Positions 1 through 10,822 of a stretch of DNA of 64,000 bases are shown here, piece after piece. The position numbers and the translations under genes were made by a program. The stretch comes from Xylona heveae TC161. Taxonomy: Eukaryota; Ascomycota; Xylonomycetes; Xylonales; Xylonaceae. The notes beneath the pieces are model-generated. The model saw only the letters and a list, made by a program, of their open reading frames with translations, was not told the origin of the DNA and made no database searches. The DNA lies in assembly GCF_001619985.1 (NCBI RefSeq), contig NW_017264197.1, positions 1 to 64,000 of the forward strand, read 5' to 3'. Position 1 is the first letter of the stretch; each line of letters starts with the position of its first letter.

Positions 1-17
1 GCTTCAAAGCTTCGACC

Positions 18-83
18 CTACCCTGCTGTAGGGTAGCCCTATAAGTGGGCCATGATTGCCAAAACCCTACCCAACCCTACCCT
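18..83. repeat. Short hairpin plus CCCTAC-type repeats at window edge
   Basis: Positions 18-36 form a perfect 7-bp inverted repeat (CTACCCT, 5-nt loop, AGGGTAG). Positions 64-83 carry further CCCTA/CCCTAC copies. The wording resembles a degenerate telomere-like CCCTAA tract, but it is too short and imperfect to call one. Confidence 0.35.
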
Positions 84-98
84 TTCCGCAGCCTATTT

Positions 99-950
99 TC
101 AAGTGCGGCATGGGAATAGCTGGTGGTTGCCCCAATGTGTCTTCCACGGCGTCTCTGTGTATATTATTATTAAATCAGCCCCGACGCATTCACAAACTGT
201 GGCGTAAGGGAACGGCTTGAGGGGCCTGGGGTGACAAAGAAAGGAACCACGGACAATAAACCTCAAATAAATCTTGTCATGGTACAATCTAAGGACCACA
301 TCCTCAAACCATTGTTGAAATTTGCTCTTATCTGCAGTGGTCAGGACGACGAGGTCTTCCCGCGCATGGCTCTTTCCGTCGTCCGCCATTTCCCAGATTG
401 AGTCTTCTGGAGATCGCATCCATTTGCAACCGTAGACTCCGTGGATGAATTTGTGTAATTCGCGAAAATCTGCCACATTCGGGGGTGGAAGCTTGCACAG
501 CTTCGCATGTTGAAGTAATAATGAATCTACCGCTTGCCGTTAGGACTATTTGCTGGCATTAATGGATGTCGTGGAGGTGATACTGTAATGTTCAAGTTTA
601 CCACGAATCTCTTGGACTTTTTGCCATTGCTTGTACCCTAGAGACCCGGGCTCCGAATTCATCAATCTAGCAACTTCTAGATGGTGGGATTCGCCATCCT
701 CCTTTCCGTCGCTTCTTGCTTCCAGTTCATTCAACTCATGCTCAAGCTGCACAAGCTCCGCCTGATAGTAGAGCAGATTGCGTGCATTTAGTACTGAGAA
801 ACGACGAAAGATGAGCCAACTCGGTTCGGTGCCCACTTCATGGGCAAGTTGCGGGTAACCCTTGACAGGATCAAAACTAGTTGAGGCGGTCGTCGCGGAG
901 AACGATGTTCCCCGTCGGAATAAAGTGGACGGTAGTGAGTCGTCGGTCAT
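99..950 (-). CDS. DUF6594 family protein, C-terminally short
   Basis: Deduced exons are 584-950 (start ATG at 950) and a second exon from 526 downward; the frame stays open to a stop at 99. The intron 527-583 is 57 nt and phase 1. The N-terminal part has the DUF6594 signature (GYPQLAHEVG, WLIFRRFSVLNARNLLYYQ), then a Glu-rich helix. Across the splice it reads HYNSLLLQ, as family members do, followed by a W-rich middle domain (DLVVL, FQQWFEDVVLRLYH). DUF6594 proteins normally end in two or three membrane helices preceded by a GDG-type motif. None is seen before the stop, and the last 40 or so residues do not look like the family. The real C-terminus may lie in a further exon beyond the left edge, or the gene may be decayed. 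Function of the family is unknown. Confidence 0.6.
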
Positions 951-1589
951 AGCTTGACTTGATTCCAACGCTCAGTACAACAACGGCTCGCATTAGAGAG
1001 TAAGAAAACGAACCCCCAACTTACGGTTGGGTCAGCCAAAATAGCGCCTTTGATGATGAGCGGTCGAGCTTCGGAACATGTGCATCGGGGGCTTTATTAC
1101 AACCCCGAGGCTGAACAGCAACAAGTTCGTACCGCAGTCGACCATGGCGGCGGGGTTGTGGGATTGTGCCACCACCAGTGCCAAAAGAAGCAGGTCAGTC
1201 GCTGATTGGGCTGCAGACAACTTGATGACAGTGACCCCAAGGCTGACAAAACGCGCCCACCTGTACAAATATCAAAGTGGCGCGCGGCCGCGTCGAATGA
1301 AAAGTCAAGACGCGCATGTCTAGAACATGCGGCCAACGGCGTCGGCATCTGTGGCGGTGGGAATTTTGGGGGCCCCAGCGGATCACCCTGGTTCTTGGCC
1401 CCAATCCAAGTGTTATAGCGTGGAAGCGTACAAGCAGACATTGTTCCGTATTACGGCCCTTCACCTGAGTATATAAACAGTCATGATCAAGTCGTCTCGA
1501 GTTGGATCCAGGTCAGCAAACTGCACGCCATCCTCTTCACTTTTTCCTCCTTTATTTTCCAAGATTGTGGTCCGACAAAGCTTCTCGGC
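951..1589. other. Divergent intergenic region
   Basis: This separates the start of the DUF6594 gene (minus) from the start of the retropepsin-like gene (plus). The only signal I would name is a TATATAAA at 1470-1477, about 113 bp before the ATG at 1590, a plausible core promoter element. The GC-rich middle (about 1080-1430) has overlapping open frames on both strands with no family resemblance. Confidence 0.4.
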
Positions 1590-2565
1590 ATGACTCTCCA
1601 GGTGGCTGACTTTGCTCGGGTAGATGAAGGCTCCGATGGGGTACGGGAGAAGGACTTTGAGCAGGATGAAATAAACATCCCAGCAGATCCTGTAGCCACC
1701 CCCACAACCAACGAATTGGATCCCGATAGCGATAGCGATCATTTTATCATTGACGATCCCGGTCACTCGGTCAATGGAAATGGCGTTGAGAGCTCGACCA
1801 CTTTTGATCCTGAACATGGGAACAGATACACCGTTACTGGGACGGCCGTATGTTTCTTTTTTTTTTTTTTTTCAGTTCTTCCATTTTTCTGCGTCTGCTC
1901 AACAAATATTCCTATCATTTCTTCTTCTTCTTTTTTTTGTCGCCGTGATTATCGCCGAGAGAGCGCACTGACGGACTCCGTGGATCTAGGATCAACGAGA
2001 CCCGACATGGATGATTGTGACCCTTCAACCACGTGGTGAAAGGAAACCGCTAAATGTGTGGACCAAAGTTGATACCGGCGCTGAAGCCAATTTTATCTCC
2101 CTTGACCTTCTAAAGAAACTGGGACTCGAAAATGACGAACGTCGACAGAGCAGGCACGAATTCAAAGATCTTAACAACCAAGTTATGAAAGCCCATGGCC
2201 TGATCACGTTAGAGTTCAATGCTGGATTCAAGCAAAAGAGATTCCGAGAAGATTTTGAAGTCCTTGAAAATGACGAAATTGCGCTTTTGCTCGGACAGCA
2301 TGTGCTTTTTGAGCGCATGCATGCCATTTCTATCGATCCCGAGTACGATCTACTCCAGCACCCAAGTTTCGATGTCTCGGATGCTTGGGGTCAAAGACCC
2401 ATAGAGGTACCCTGTCTGTCAACGACAGGATACGGCAAGAAGTTCTTCAATCCTCCGCCTTCATATCCGCAAGACGTAAGTTGATGCAATTATATGTCCA
2501 ACCCTTGATATACTGAGCCTGATGAAAAACAGGGAGGGGCTCGGCCCTCGTACATTCGTTATTAA
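1590..2565 (+). CDS. Stand-alone retropepsin-like aspartic protease fold protein
   Basis: Deduced exons are 1590-1847, 1990-2475 and 2533-2565, giving about 258 residues. The N-terminal third is acidic and disordered-looking (Asp/Ser-rich). The middle has the retropepsin signature VDTGAEANFIS, with D-T-G at about residues 114-116, followed by a typical LLKKLGL helix and, later, hydrophobic strands with LLLGQ near the place where the second psi-loop strand is expected. Such isolated retropepsin-fold domains occur in fungal host genes and are also the protease fold of LTR elements. No reverse transcriptase, integrase or long terminal repeats are visible nearby and the gene has ordinary fungal introns, so I favour a host gene. 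Whether it is an active protease is not shown. The last small exon is the least certain part. Confidence 0.5.
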
Positions 2566-2904
2566 TTCATTAATTCAACCATTGCTCATCTTCGCAGGCG
2601 ATTTCCCGGCAATCACATTCTCGAGCTACTCTGCTTCCTCTTCGATATGCCACGTGCAATGGATTTTTATATGCATACATGGCTTCAAATTTTTCTTGTT
2701 CCAATTGAAATCTATTTCTCAGTTATGAATGAGTCCAATAGCTCTGCGAGGATAAATGTGCTTCGCAGGCCGGTTATGAACTTGATTATGAAATTTTGGG
2801 GGGAATATGTACTGTAATATGTGCCTGCCAACGCCCAGCGAAATCATGGCAACATCAATAGTCTGTGTTGCAAATATAAAACAGCCTCTGTACTATCGTA
2901 ATGG
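2566..2904. other. Convergent 3' intergenic region
   Basis: Lies between the 3' ends of the retropepsin-like gene (plus) and the RING-CH gene (minus). It is moderately AT-rich. I see no gene in it. Confidence 0.5.
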
Positions 2905-4425
2905 TCAACGAGATTCCGTCTTCTTCTTTTTGCGATCATAGTCGACCACTTGTCTCTTGCGGTGACCCTGTGCAAGCTTCCACCGACAGTATAAAGTCAA
3001 TGCGTCTTTGAGAACAACGAAGATGCAACCGCCGACAATGCTACGGCCCCATCGTGCTTGCAAGAGTCCCGTCAAGCGTGTCCGACCGAAAGGACCAGAA
3101 AACGGTGGCGTAGTCCAAGACCGCGGCAGGGTTAGTTGGAGAATATAACCCATAGCAGCAGAGACGCCGGGAAACACCAGCGCTCCGAGTATGGTATCAA
3201 CGAGTTGAGAGGTTGAAATAACAAAATTATTGTGTCGGCCATGGGGTTCAGCCGCTTGGTCACCAGCGGCCGCAGGGCCTTGCGCTGCCTCCTGCTGGCC
3301 CGGTGGAAGATCGTTGTTAACCCCCTCATCGTCATCCACGACTTCAACCTCAACATTGATCTCCATCAGCAGGTTTTGTTCGTCCTGCCTCTGCGCATCG
3401 TTCTCAGGGGCTTGATGAATATCGCCACCGTTTATATCCTGCTCAGTTTCCCCACTTCGCGGTTGTATCTCCTTGATCCATCTCCTTTCCCTTGCGCCAA
3501 AGACTCTTTCATAAAGTTCATTGTAGGCCACTCTCAGATATGGAAGTGTGGCGATCACCATGGCTGGGCTTGGGGGCCATCGTGTCAGGTCCCATCGATC
3601 CCAGTCATTATTCTGTGCGATAAAGAACGTAATAGGAACGAGGGGTAGTACGCTGTCCGCCACGCTCGTTCGCGAAAATATGAGGGCAACTGGGATCAAG
3701 GGTAGTCCTAGGCTCAGCGGCAGGTTCCAGCGAGGTACAATCGCGCTATGCTGAGCAAAGAGTTCAGTCAACGGATCCGCTTGAGGCACCAATCCATAAG
3801 TTAAAATCCGCGTAGCACCTTCTCGGCCGAAGATTAGATGTACGGTGGCGATGCCATGTACCAAGCAGCCCGCCCAGATGCTTCCCGCTATGACGGTAAA
3901 AGCCCCTGGGACGACCGCCTTTCCGAGTATACGTTCGACCGCGTTGACGCTCTCCACGATGATGCTGCGTGGTCGTGCCACTTTTATCTCGGATTTGCAT
4001 TGTGGGCACAGGATTTTGGCGGGGACAGCAGTCCGTCGGTTTGGGTTCGGGGCTTCGAGATCAGCTATCCAGTCCAGCAGACATGATTCGTGTGCTGTAA
4101 GAGCACACGGGCAAGGTGTCCTCCATTCCGACGTCAATGGTGTATCCTCGGTTTCATCAGAAAAGCAAATCCAGCATTTGCGCGGCTCGTCCTCTTCTGA
4201 GGGTATCCGAGCTGGGACTTCTTCTGCATTTTCGGCTGGACTCTCTCTTCCTCTCTGCGCTTCTTGGTTTCCTTCCACGGGCTTGTTAATATATACGGCC
4301 TCGGGGTCTGCTGGTGTACGATGAACAATGGTGGGGTCTCGCGACAGGTCGTCAGACGCATCCGCTGAAGATTGTGCGCAGAGCCGAGGCTGCGGCCCCG
4401 ACGTGCGCGGGGGCGCTGAATTCAT
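2905..4425 (-). CDS. RING-CH (RINGv) multi-pass membrane E3 ubiquitin ligase
   Basis: Single exon, 506 residues from the ATG at 4425. The C4HC3 RING-CH zinc ligands are complete: C84-x2-C87, C105-x-C107, H112-x2-C115, C140-x2-C143. The CWICF start and the PCPC and CPQC segments are typical of MARCH-type ligases, which move ubiquitin from an E2 to membrane proteins. Four or so hydrophobic segments follow (around residues 160-195, two between about 235 and 275, and 415-440), and the tail is basic (DRKKKK). An acidic Gln/Glu-rich linker lies before the last membrane pair. The architecture, an N-terminal RING-CH then several helices, fits an organelle-membrane ligase. The organelle and substrates cannot be read from sequence. 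It is shorter than Doa10/MARCH6, so I do not give it that name. Confidence 0.85.
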   Translation of the reverse strand: MNSAPPRTSGPQPRLCAQSSADASDDLSRDPTIVHRTPADPEAVYINKPVEGNQEAQRGRESPAENAEEVPARIPSEEDEPRKCWICFSDETEDTPLTSEWRTPCPCALTAHESCLLDWIADLEAPNPNRRTAVPAKILCPQCKSEIKVARPRSIIVESVNAVERILGKAVVPGAFTVIAGSIWAGCLVHGIATVHLIFGREGATRILTYGLVPQADPLTELFAQHSAIVPRWNLPLSLGLPLIPVALIFSRTSVADSVLPLVPITFFIAQNNDWDRWDLTRWPPSPAMVIATLPYLRVAYNELYERVFGARERRWIKEIQPRSGETEQDINGGDIHQAPENDAQRQDEQNLLMEINVEVEVVDDDEGVNNDLPPGQQEAAQGPAAAGDQAAEPHGRHNNFVISTSQLVDTILGALVFPGVSAAMGYILQLTLPRSWTTPPFSGPFGRTRLTGLLQARWGRSIVGGCIFVVLKDALTLYCRWKLAQGHRKRQVVDYDRKKKKTESR

Positions 4426-5026
4426 GGCCAGACTTATTTCAAAAACCGTAAGAAAGTGTAGAGTAAAATGCAAAGAGTAAAAGAGGACACTTTCTAGTGC
4501 TGCATGGTAGCTGGAGTTCGATTAGGATTGAAGAAGTGGGAGAGTATGCAAACCGACGTCAGTCCACAAGCATTTGTTTAGCTTTGGCTTGGTGGGCAGT
4601 CGGGCAGTGTCTTCGCCGTTGCCGCTCTAAGTCTCGCCTGCAGCTTTGTTGGTTTGCACGCCTGAACGAAAAACGTCCCTAGGAGCTGCAGCAAGTCAGC
4701 ACATCTCCGTCGATATTTTATGAAAATGGGATAATTGCATTTAGAGGTCATTCAGGCTTCTGTGTAATGCTGGGCAAAATATGAGACGTAAGACAGTAGC
4801 ATCAAACTTCCGGCAAGGCGTAGTAATTTTAGTAACCAGTTTACTTTTATATCAAAGGCATAAATATACTACAGAATTAAATACAATATCTTAATCCAAA
4901 ATTTCAAGAATGGCACTCTTCCTCACATCACGATTACATGAATCCAAAAATATATTCCCAAGAAGGTATAAAAATAAAAAGCCGAAATGCAGAATAAGAA
5001 AAATAAAATTAAAAATATAGACAAGT
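4426..5026. other. Intergenic: RING-CH promoter and tRNA 3' flank
   Basis: Upstream region of the RING-CH gene on the minus strand, AT-rich from about 4800 on. A run of five T on the minus strand (the A run near 5010-5015) just past the tRNA 3' end is a good Pol III terminator. No protein gene seen. Confidence 0.5.
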
Positions 5027-5125
5027 GTCGTCTCTGTGGATCGAACACAGTACCTCCAGATAACGCGTTGCATTAAGACAGAAGTTGACTTCAGTCTGGC
5101 GCTCTCCCAATTGAGCTAAGACGAC
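5027..5125 (-). tRNA. tRNA-Phe (anticodon GAA) with a 27-nt intron
   Basis: Read on the minus strand it folds as a full cloverleaf. The acceptor stem is GTCGTCT paired with AGACGAC (7/7). The D arm is GCTCAATTGGGAGAGC, the anticodon stem CCAGA/TCTGG with loop CT-GAA-GA, and the T arm CTGTG-TTCGATC-CACAG. The anticodon GAA gives phenylalanine. A 27-nt intron (5062-5088) sits at the canonical place, one base 3' of the anticodon. Mature length is 72 nt before CCA. The D-arm (A box) and T-arm (B box, GTTCGATCC) are the internal Pol III promoter bound by TFIIIC. A T run follows the 3' end. Confidence 0.95.
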
Positions 5126-5464
5126 TTTCTTGAAATTAGCATGTCTAAAATGCATTACATTCTCAAAATGGATTGCTCTTCATCCAGACTTACACCCCAC
5201 ACCCTTCAAGAGTGAGATTGTCATACGAGAAATATGATCGATATACAAGAGCACAATAATCAGAATACTCGAGGAAGAATACTATAGCGATAAACTTTGA
5301 AGAGATCACACAAAGTGATGTCTGTTTCGCAAAGCGTGGGTTCCACTTGAAGTTCGACATCAAGCTCACACACTCGCCAAAGGCGATACCGAGAATGTGA
5401 CGCGGGAGATCCATGAAACACAGAAACGGCAACAAGGGAAATTAGAAACTGCTTAAATACCAGA
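5126..5464. promoter_or_regulatory. Head-to-head region between tRNA-Phe and TFIIIC-subunit gene
   Basis: These 339 bp separate the 5' end of the tRNA (minus) from the start codon of the WD40 TFIIIC-subunit candidate (plus). It must hold the Pol II promoter of the latter. I see no separate gene and no clear TATA box. Confidence 0.5.
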
Positions 5465-7745
5465 ATGAGTTCACGAAGACAATCAGGACGGAAACGCCAA
5501 AGAACATCATACAACCTTGATCCCCTGGCAGGGCTAGATATTTTGAGTGAAGACTCTCAGCTAGAAGACACAGAAGATCGTTATGACGATTCCGGCGAAG
5601 ATGACGAGTTTCATGTCCGAACGAAAGGCCAGGGAAACGAAGTTCAGGATGATGAAGATGAAGTAGAAGAAGAAGAAAGTGAGGATGAAGAAGAAGAAGA
5701 TGCCACTAGCATGATCATCTCTGATGAAGAAGCAAATGAAAATGAATCGAGGACCCCACGCAAGAAAAGGAAATCATCTGAATTTGCAATTGTCCGCAGA
5801 GACAAAATAAAAAGACGCGATGCAGATTCTAAGAATGAATCAAAGACTCACCGACCAAGAGATGTTCAATCATCTGCTCAGCCGTCAAAAGGCATCATCC
5901 GGGGCGTCCCTGAGATGCACAAATCTGGCACCAAAAGAGAAATGCTCACCAACCTGGCTGGGGATGAGGACGCGGGAATCATCGCACTTCTTCGTTCTCG
6001 CAGTAAATGGTGCAATGACCCAACTCTGCCCCGGCGCCATGCGAAGGACAATGGCACCGGCGGATTAGACTACAGCTTCTTCCTCCCCGAGGAAGTCAGA
6101 GAAAAAGAGGCGACTCTCAGTTGGCGTTGGTATGATAATGGGGGCGGGAAAAAATCATTTCGAATGACACAGCAGACGCAAGCTCTTTCTCCAGACTCTG
6201 CAATCGAGTTTCTTCCTCGCACTGGAGAGGGCGATTGTAAGGTGTTCATGGGGCTATGGAAGGACCAAAAACTAGTCACTATACCCAATGGCGAAAGCAT
6301 TAGCATCGAAGAATGCTGGAAGCCTGATGATCCCATCGATGGACAATCGCAACAGTCTTCAAAAAAGAATCCCCGACTTGGTTGGATGCTCAATGCTGGC
6401 GATAAGGTGCAGTGCATCGACTGGGCACCAAACAACAAAAGCGGCGTTCAATACTTGGCGCTTTGCACAAACTCACTCGACAACAAGACAGACAGACTAA
6501 ATCCTCCGGCTGGACATCCTTCGCGCAATGTCGCACCTGCCTACTCCCCTTCTCCAGCGACGCCATCTTGTATTCAAATATGGGGTTTTCCTGCGGCGGC
6601 AGCAGACCAACATGGCCAATGCCAGCCGGACTTGACGAAGTCGCCAAGCTTGAGACTTGTGATATGCACAGAATGGGGACCCGTCAAACAGCTCAAATGG
6701 TGCCGTGCCCTGCGAAATCAGGATGAGACAGATAGTATTGGGCTTTTGGGTGCAGTATTTGGAGATGGCAAGTTAAGAGTCTTTGATGTGTTCCGTCCGG
6801 GAGTCTCTAATCAGGAAACCCCTACACAGTATTGTGAGCTTCTTTCTGTTCTGTCCTTAGCTTTTCTTTCACGTCATCCTGACTTTACACACAGTACATA
6901 TCACAAAGCCCGCTTTTGAGTCTGGCCCGCCAGAAAGCATATGCACGAGCCTGGACTGGCTCTCCAGCCATGATATTGTAGTAGGTTGTGCCAATGGGTT
7001 TGTGGCAGTTTTTGATATTCGACCACGTCCATCAGATGAGCTACCAAGACCATGGTCTCCGACGCCATGGTTTTATCAACATATTCATGGCACATACGTT
7101 CTCTCAGTTACTAGTGGATATCCTTCAAGACCGCATATACTCTTGACAGCGTCAATGGATGGATACCTTCGGGCAACTGACCTAAGGTCGCCAAAGGCGG
7201 ACTCAGTCCTCTCACAGCGGTCTCGCATTGGCAATAGCGTGCTAGCATGGAGCGACCATATGCAGGCTGCCATGTCGGCCGATGAACAGGGACACGTTCG
7301 GCTCTCACCCCTGCGGCGATTCTACTCAACTATAGCAGTTGCACGACCCCAGAACCATGGAAAGGCACTCTTAATGAGTCTCGCTGCCGGAGTGGTACAT
7401 CCAATGATATTAGCGGGGACAATAGACGGAGCAGCTGTAGCAACAAATCCTTTGCGCAGATTACTCAACTCCAAATCCGTTCCTCAACAACAGACATGGT
7501 TTTTCCACGAGTGGAGCCGGCAGGACGGAGGAATAAGTCGGATTGTGGAAGGTTTCAAAGTTGAATCTGTGGTGCTCCAACCGAGCAAAGACGAACATGG
7601 CTCGAGCAACCGAATCTCTAATGCAATTTTCGAGGAACGATCAAGCATAACCGACGTATCATGGAACCCAAATCTTAGCTGCGGCGGGTGGGCAGCAGCA
7701 GGAATGGGCAGCGGACTTGTTCGTGTGGAGGACCTCGCATTGTAA
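5465..7745 (+). CDS. WD40 protein, probable TFIIIC subunit (Tfc6/Sfc6/GTF3C2-like)
   Basis: Exons are 5465-6833 and 6895-7745 (61-nt phase-1 intron), giving 739 residues. The N-terminus has a basic patch (SSRRQSGRKRQRTSY, AT-hook-like), a long acidic tract of Glu/Asp at about residues 30-90 and a nuclear-localisation-like PRKKRKSSE. The C-terminal two thirds is a divergent WD40 propeller, with blades such as VKQLKWCR..GLLGAVFGDGKLRVFDV, TSLDWLSSHDIVVGCANGFV and HILLTASMDGYLRATDLR. This order (charged tail, then propeller with the LKWCP-type blade) is that of the TFIIIC tau-91/GTF3C2 subunit, which helps TFIIIC bind the B box of tRNA genes. The identification rests on recalled family features. 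Another nuclear WD40 protein is possible. The gene diverges from a tRNA gene 339 bp away. Confidence 0.65.
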
Positions 7746-7888
7746 AATTGGAAACCACTGCAATCAACATTTGGCTTTAATTTCATATAACCTATGGACT
7801 ACCGAACCTGCTCTCCAGGATTTCATCTCCTGGCATGAACGCCTCCTACCGAGTGAATCGTCAATATTTCCCTGCAAATTAGGCAAAG

Positions 7889-8893
7889 TTATTTCTCATC
7901 CACAATTCTCTGAACAGTCTCAAAGACATTCTCCTGCGGAATCGCTAGCAGTTCATTGTCAGAACCCGGGCCAGCCTCCCAGTTGCCAGCATATTGCGGA
8001 CCGTAAGTCACCGCACGCACCACATTGATAAAACCACTCAAGTCTCCTTTAGCAAGCTTCTCTCCACCGATCTTGGCTGACTCTTCGGTACTTTCCTTCT
8101 TGACCTGCCACTTCTTGCCAGTCGCCTTCTCATACGCAGCGAGAACCTCATTCTGCGTAGTTACAACCGAACTCACATATACGATCTTGTTTGCCGTTTG
8201 CGAGGGACGAGCCAGGGAATTAGCAACCGCAGTTCCGACAGTGGCGATGGTAGTCGTAGAAAAGGGTCGATTGCCGTCATCAAAAATCGTGGCAGTATTA
8301 GACTTCAGATCGAATCCGAGGAAACCGGCCTTAAGCCCCTGTTCACAGTTACCACCTGTCAGTGATACTGCCTAGCTAGACCCGCAACAAAGATCCCAAT
8401 TGAAAAGATATTGTACTATTTCAAATTAAAAAGGTCGACTTACCCAGTCAAAGAAAGGCCCCGTGATGATATCGGTCCAGGTCAAACCGTCAGACTCCTT
8501 TGATCGGAGGTACTCGACCACGTCCTTTTTCTTTCCAAAAACTGGAACCAGCTCAAGTGTCTTTTTGTCCCAGATATTGCTGCCGAACTCGGAGGGAATG
8601 AAACGCTTCACCCCTGCTTCAATGGCAGCGTCAATAATCTTTTTCTGATCGCTAAGTGCTATGCCACCAACGGTCGATACTACAGCATCTTGACCCCTCA
8701 ATGTCTTAACTAGAGAAGAGTGGCTATATTCTGTCTTGTGGACAGTAACATATGGTGGGAAGGTAGCAGCGCTGGATGCTCGGCTGAGGACAGAGATATT
8801 GAATGAGTGGGAGGATGAGTGAAGTGCAGAGAGGATGCTCGGGCCAAGGTTACCCCCGCCTCCAATGACGATAACGTTCTTAAGAACGGACAT
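7889..8893 (-). CDS. NmrA-like / isoflavone-reductase-like NAD(P)-binding protein
   Basis: Exons are 8444-8893 and 7889-8338 (phase-0 intron of 105 nt), giving 299 residues, the usual length for this family. It starts with a hydrophobic strand and glycine-rich nucleotide-binding loop (VIVIGGGGNLGPSIL) and continues with the atypical short-chain reductase features VVSTVGG, IDAAIEAGVKRFIPSEFG and a GPFFDW segment. The FIPSEFG motif is typical of NmrA/PCBER-like proteins. Members are either NADP-dependent reductases of aromatic compounds or redox-sensing regulators. Which applies here is not visible. Its 3' end is 143 bp from that of the TFIIIC-subunit gene (convergent). Confidence 0.85.
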
Positions 8894-9592
8894 TTCAGAA
8901 AATTGATTTGACGTCTTGGTAGTCGAGATGCAGATTAATATAGTAAAAGAATTTATTCAATGTAATTGGTTGCTATGAAACGGATGTGGGGGAAGGGAAT
9001 TCTGGAGAAGAGATTTGCCATGCTTATATGCTCTCTGTCATGCCTCAATTCCATTCTACCGTTCATATTACAATGGATAGATTGATAATCATATTAAGAT
9101 GGCAAAATCGTCTAAATGTATTTCGTGATCGTAAAACGCCCTCATCATGGAAACTTGATATGATTGTCAAGCGCCGCGGAATTAGTTCCGCTGGGGTTGG
9201 TAATCTGGGGTAGCGAGCGGTGGTGCCCGCATCCTACTTAGCGTTTCCGAAGACTTTGGTCAACCCTTTCCCGTTCCGCTTTGCAATCCTTGGAAATCAA
9301 AATTGATAATTTGTAAGGCATTTTTACAAGAGTTTTAAGGAACTCGGGGATAATACTTGCGATCTCCGACGAGATCGAGATTCTGACATAATCTTAAAAT
9401 GGGCGGAATGTGGCTGCATACACAACTGGTGCGAAAGGTTCGGAGTTAGACGCTTGCGCGAATGTCTAAGTATATATCATATTTCAGATGGCTTGCGTGC
9501 CTTGCTGACAGAAGAAAACTCTTTGTCTAGAGCTTTGGCCAGTCAGCATACTTTGTCGTGGAAACAAGCTCACTCGAAAAGGCCGGCTTACT
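8894..9592. other. Intergenic: NmrA-like promoter / HAD gene 3' flank
   Basis: About 700 bp between two minus-strand genes. AT-rich near 8930-9120. No gene, RNA or repeat that I can support. Confidence 0.5.
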
Positions 9593-10822
9593 TCAGTCCA
9601 GATCTGATATTTGAACTGACGAAAGGTTTCGCAAATCTTGAATGACGTGAAATTTTCGCGGCGTAGCAGTATCGCTGTTAGAACTTTCAATAACCGAAGC
9701 GATCTTGGCTCCGCTGCTAAATGAGTCACGATATTTATGCTCTCGATCGAGCAAAAGGCTGGGCCAGCCAGCATTTTGAGCTCCAAGCACGTCTTTCTTC
9801 AGTTCATCGCCGACGTAGAGCAGCTCAAACTCAGAGACTTCTGACGCAAGTTGGCCTGCGAGATCACTGGCGCCCAGATTATTAGTGATTGCATCTTTCG
9901 ATTGTCCGTTGAATAGGTTTCGAGTCGCTTCAAAAGCCTGATTGTATTTGTCCGTGGTGGTTCCAGGTTTGCCATGGGCTTGAAAGTGGTCTGAGTCTTG
10001 TCGTTCTTCAATAAGAGTCTCCACAAGCATATCTTTAGCAGCTTCAAAAATGCGTCGATCAGGCTTCTCTGCGCCAACGTCGTAGCTTAAGACAACGAAT
10101 TCAATGTCATCGTCTTTCTCGATCTCACCAATCTTTTGCCCTTTCCTTCCTACCGCGCGGGCACCTACCTTCAGACCGAAGTTTGACAAGACATCAGGTA
10201 CACGATCATCCGAGTTGGTAATGATGCCCACAATGGTCCGCTCCCATGGCCACGCGGAAGGCTTGCCGTCCCTTTTGTTGCGAATCTCTTGAAAAAGTGG
10301 CAGTACATCAGGATAGAGCATGTAGCCTTCTGAAGAAGAAAAACGATTTATAAGCTCTGGAATCAGACCTGCTGGGAGAGCTTGTCTTTCTTCTAACTTA
10401 GGCTTCAATGTTGCACGGATAACCTGGGACAGGTCAGCATCATGAAGGCTAAAGGCAGTAGCCATAAGCGTCGTATTTGGAAAAGTGGTAGAGCAGGTTC
10501 GAGCCTCACATTTGCCCACCAGGTCTGCGCATTCATCCCTACTGCTTTACCATAATTGGGATTACGTGCAGCTTCATCTTTGAATGCTTGTATCCATGTC
10601 AACTACGGCAATTACGCGGAATAATACTGAAGAGAAAAGCCTACCAAGCCGAAAGGACTGTTGTATTTCGTCATCAGTGACGGAAACACCATACTTCCTA
10701 GCGACTTCTCCATACTGTTTTGGAACTGGTTCTTTGGGCGTGAATAATGTGCCAAAAGCATCAAAAGCCAGCAGCAGACTTTTGCGAGCCGTCTGGTTGA
10801 CATTTCTGGCTGTAGCTGCCAT
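9593..10822 (-). CDS. HAD-superfamily hydrolase with haloacid-dehalogenase-type motif I
   Basis: Exons are 10645-10822, 10510-10586 and 9593-10423 (introns 58 and 86 nt), giving 361 residues. All four HAD motifs are present. Motif I is FDAFGTLF (nucleophile Asp about residue 21), motif II is IITNSDD, the Lys of motif III lies in GAEKPDRRIF and motif IV is LYVGDELKKDVLGA. The cap insert carries YGKAVGMNAQTWWANV. In phosphatase members motif I is DxDxT. Here the second Asp is Phe, as in L-2-haloacid dehalogenases (DxYGT) and many fungal HDHD3-like proteins, so phosphate-ester activity should not be assumed. No obvious targeting signal. Confidence 0.85.

Noticed and set aside
64-83. Telomere repeat at the left edge
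   Set aside because: Only a few CCCTA(C) copies, imperfect and surrounded by unique sequence with a gene. Not a telomere.
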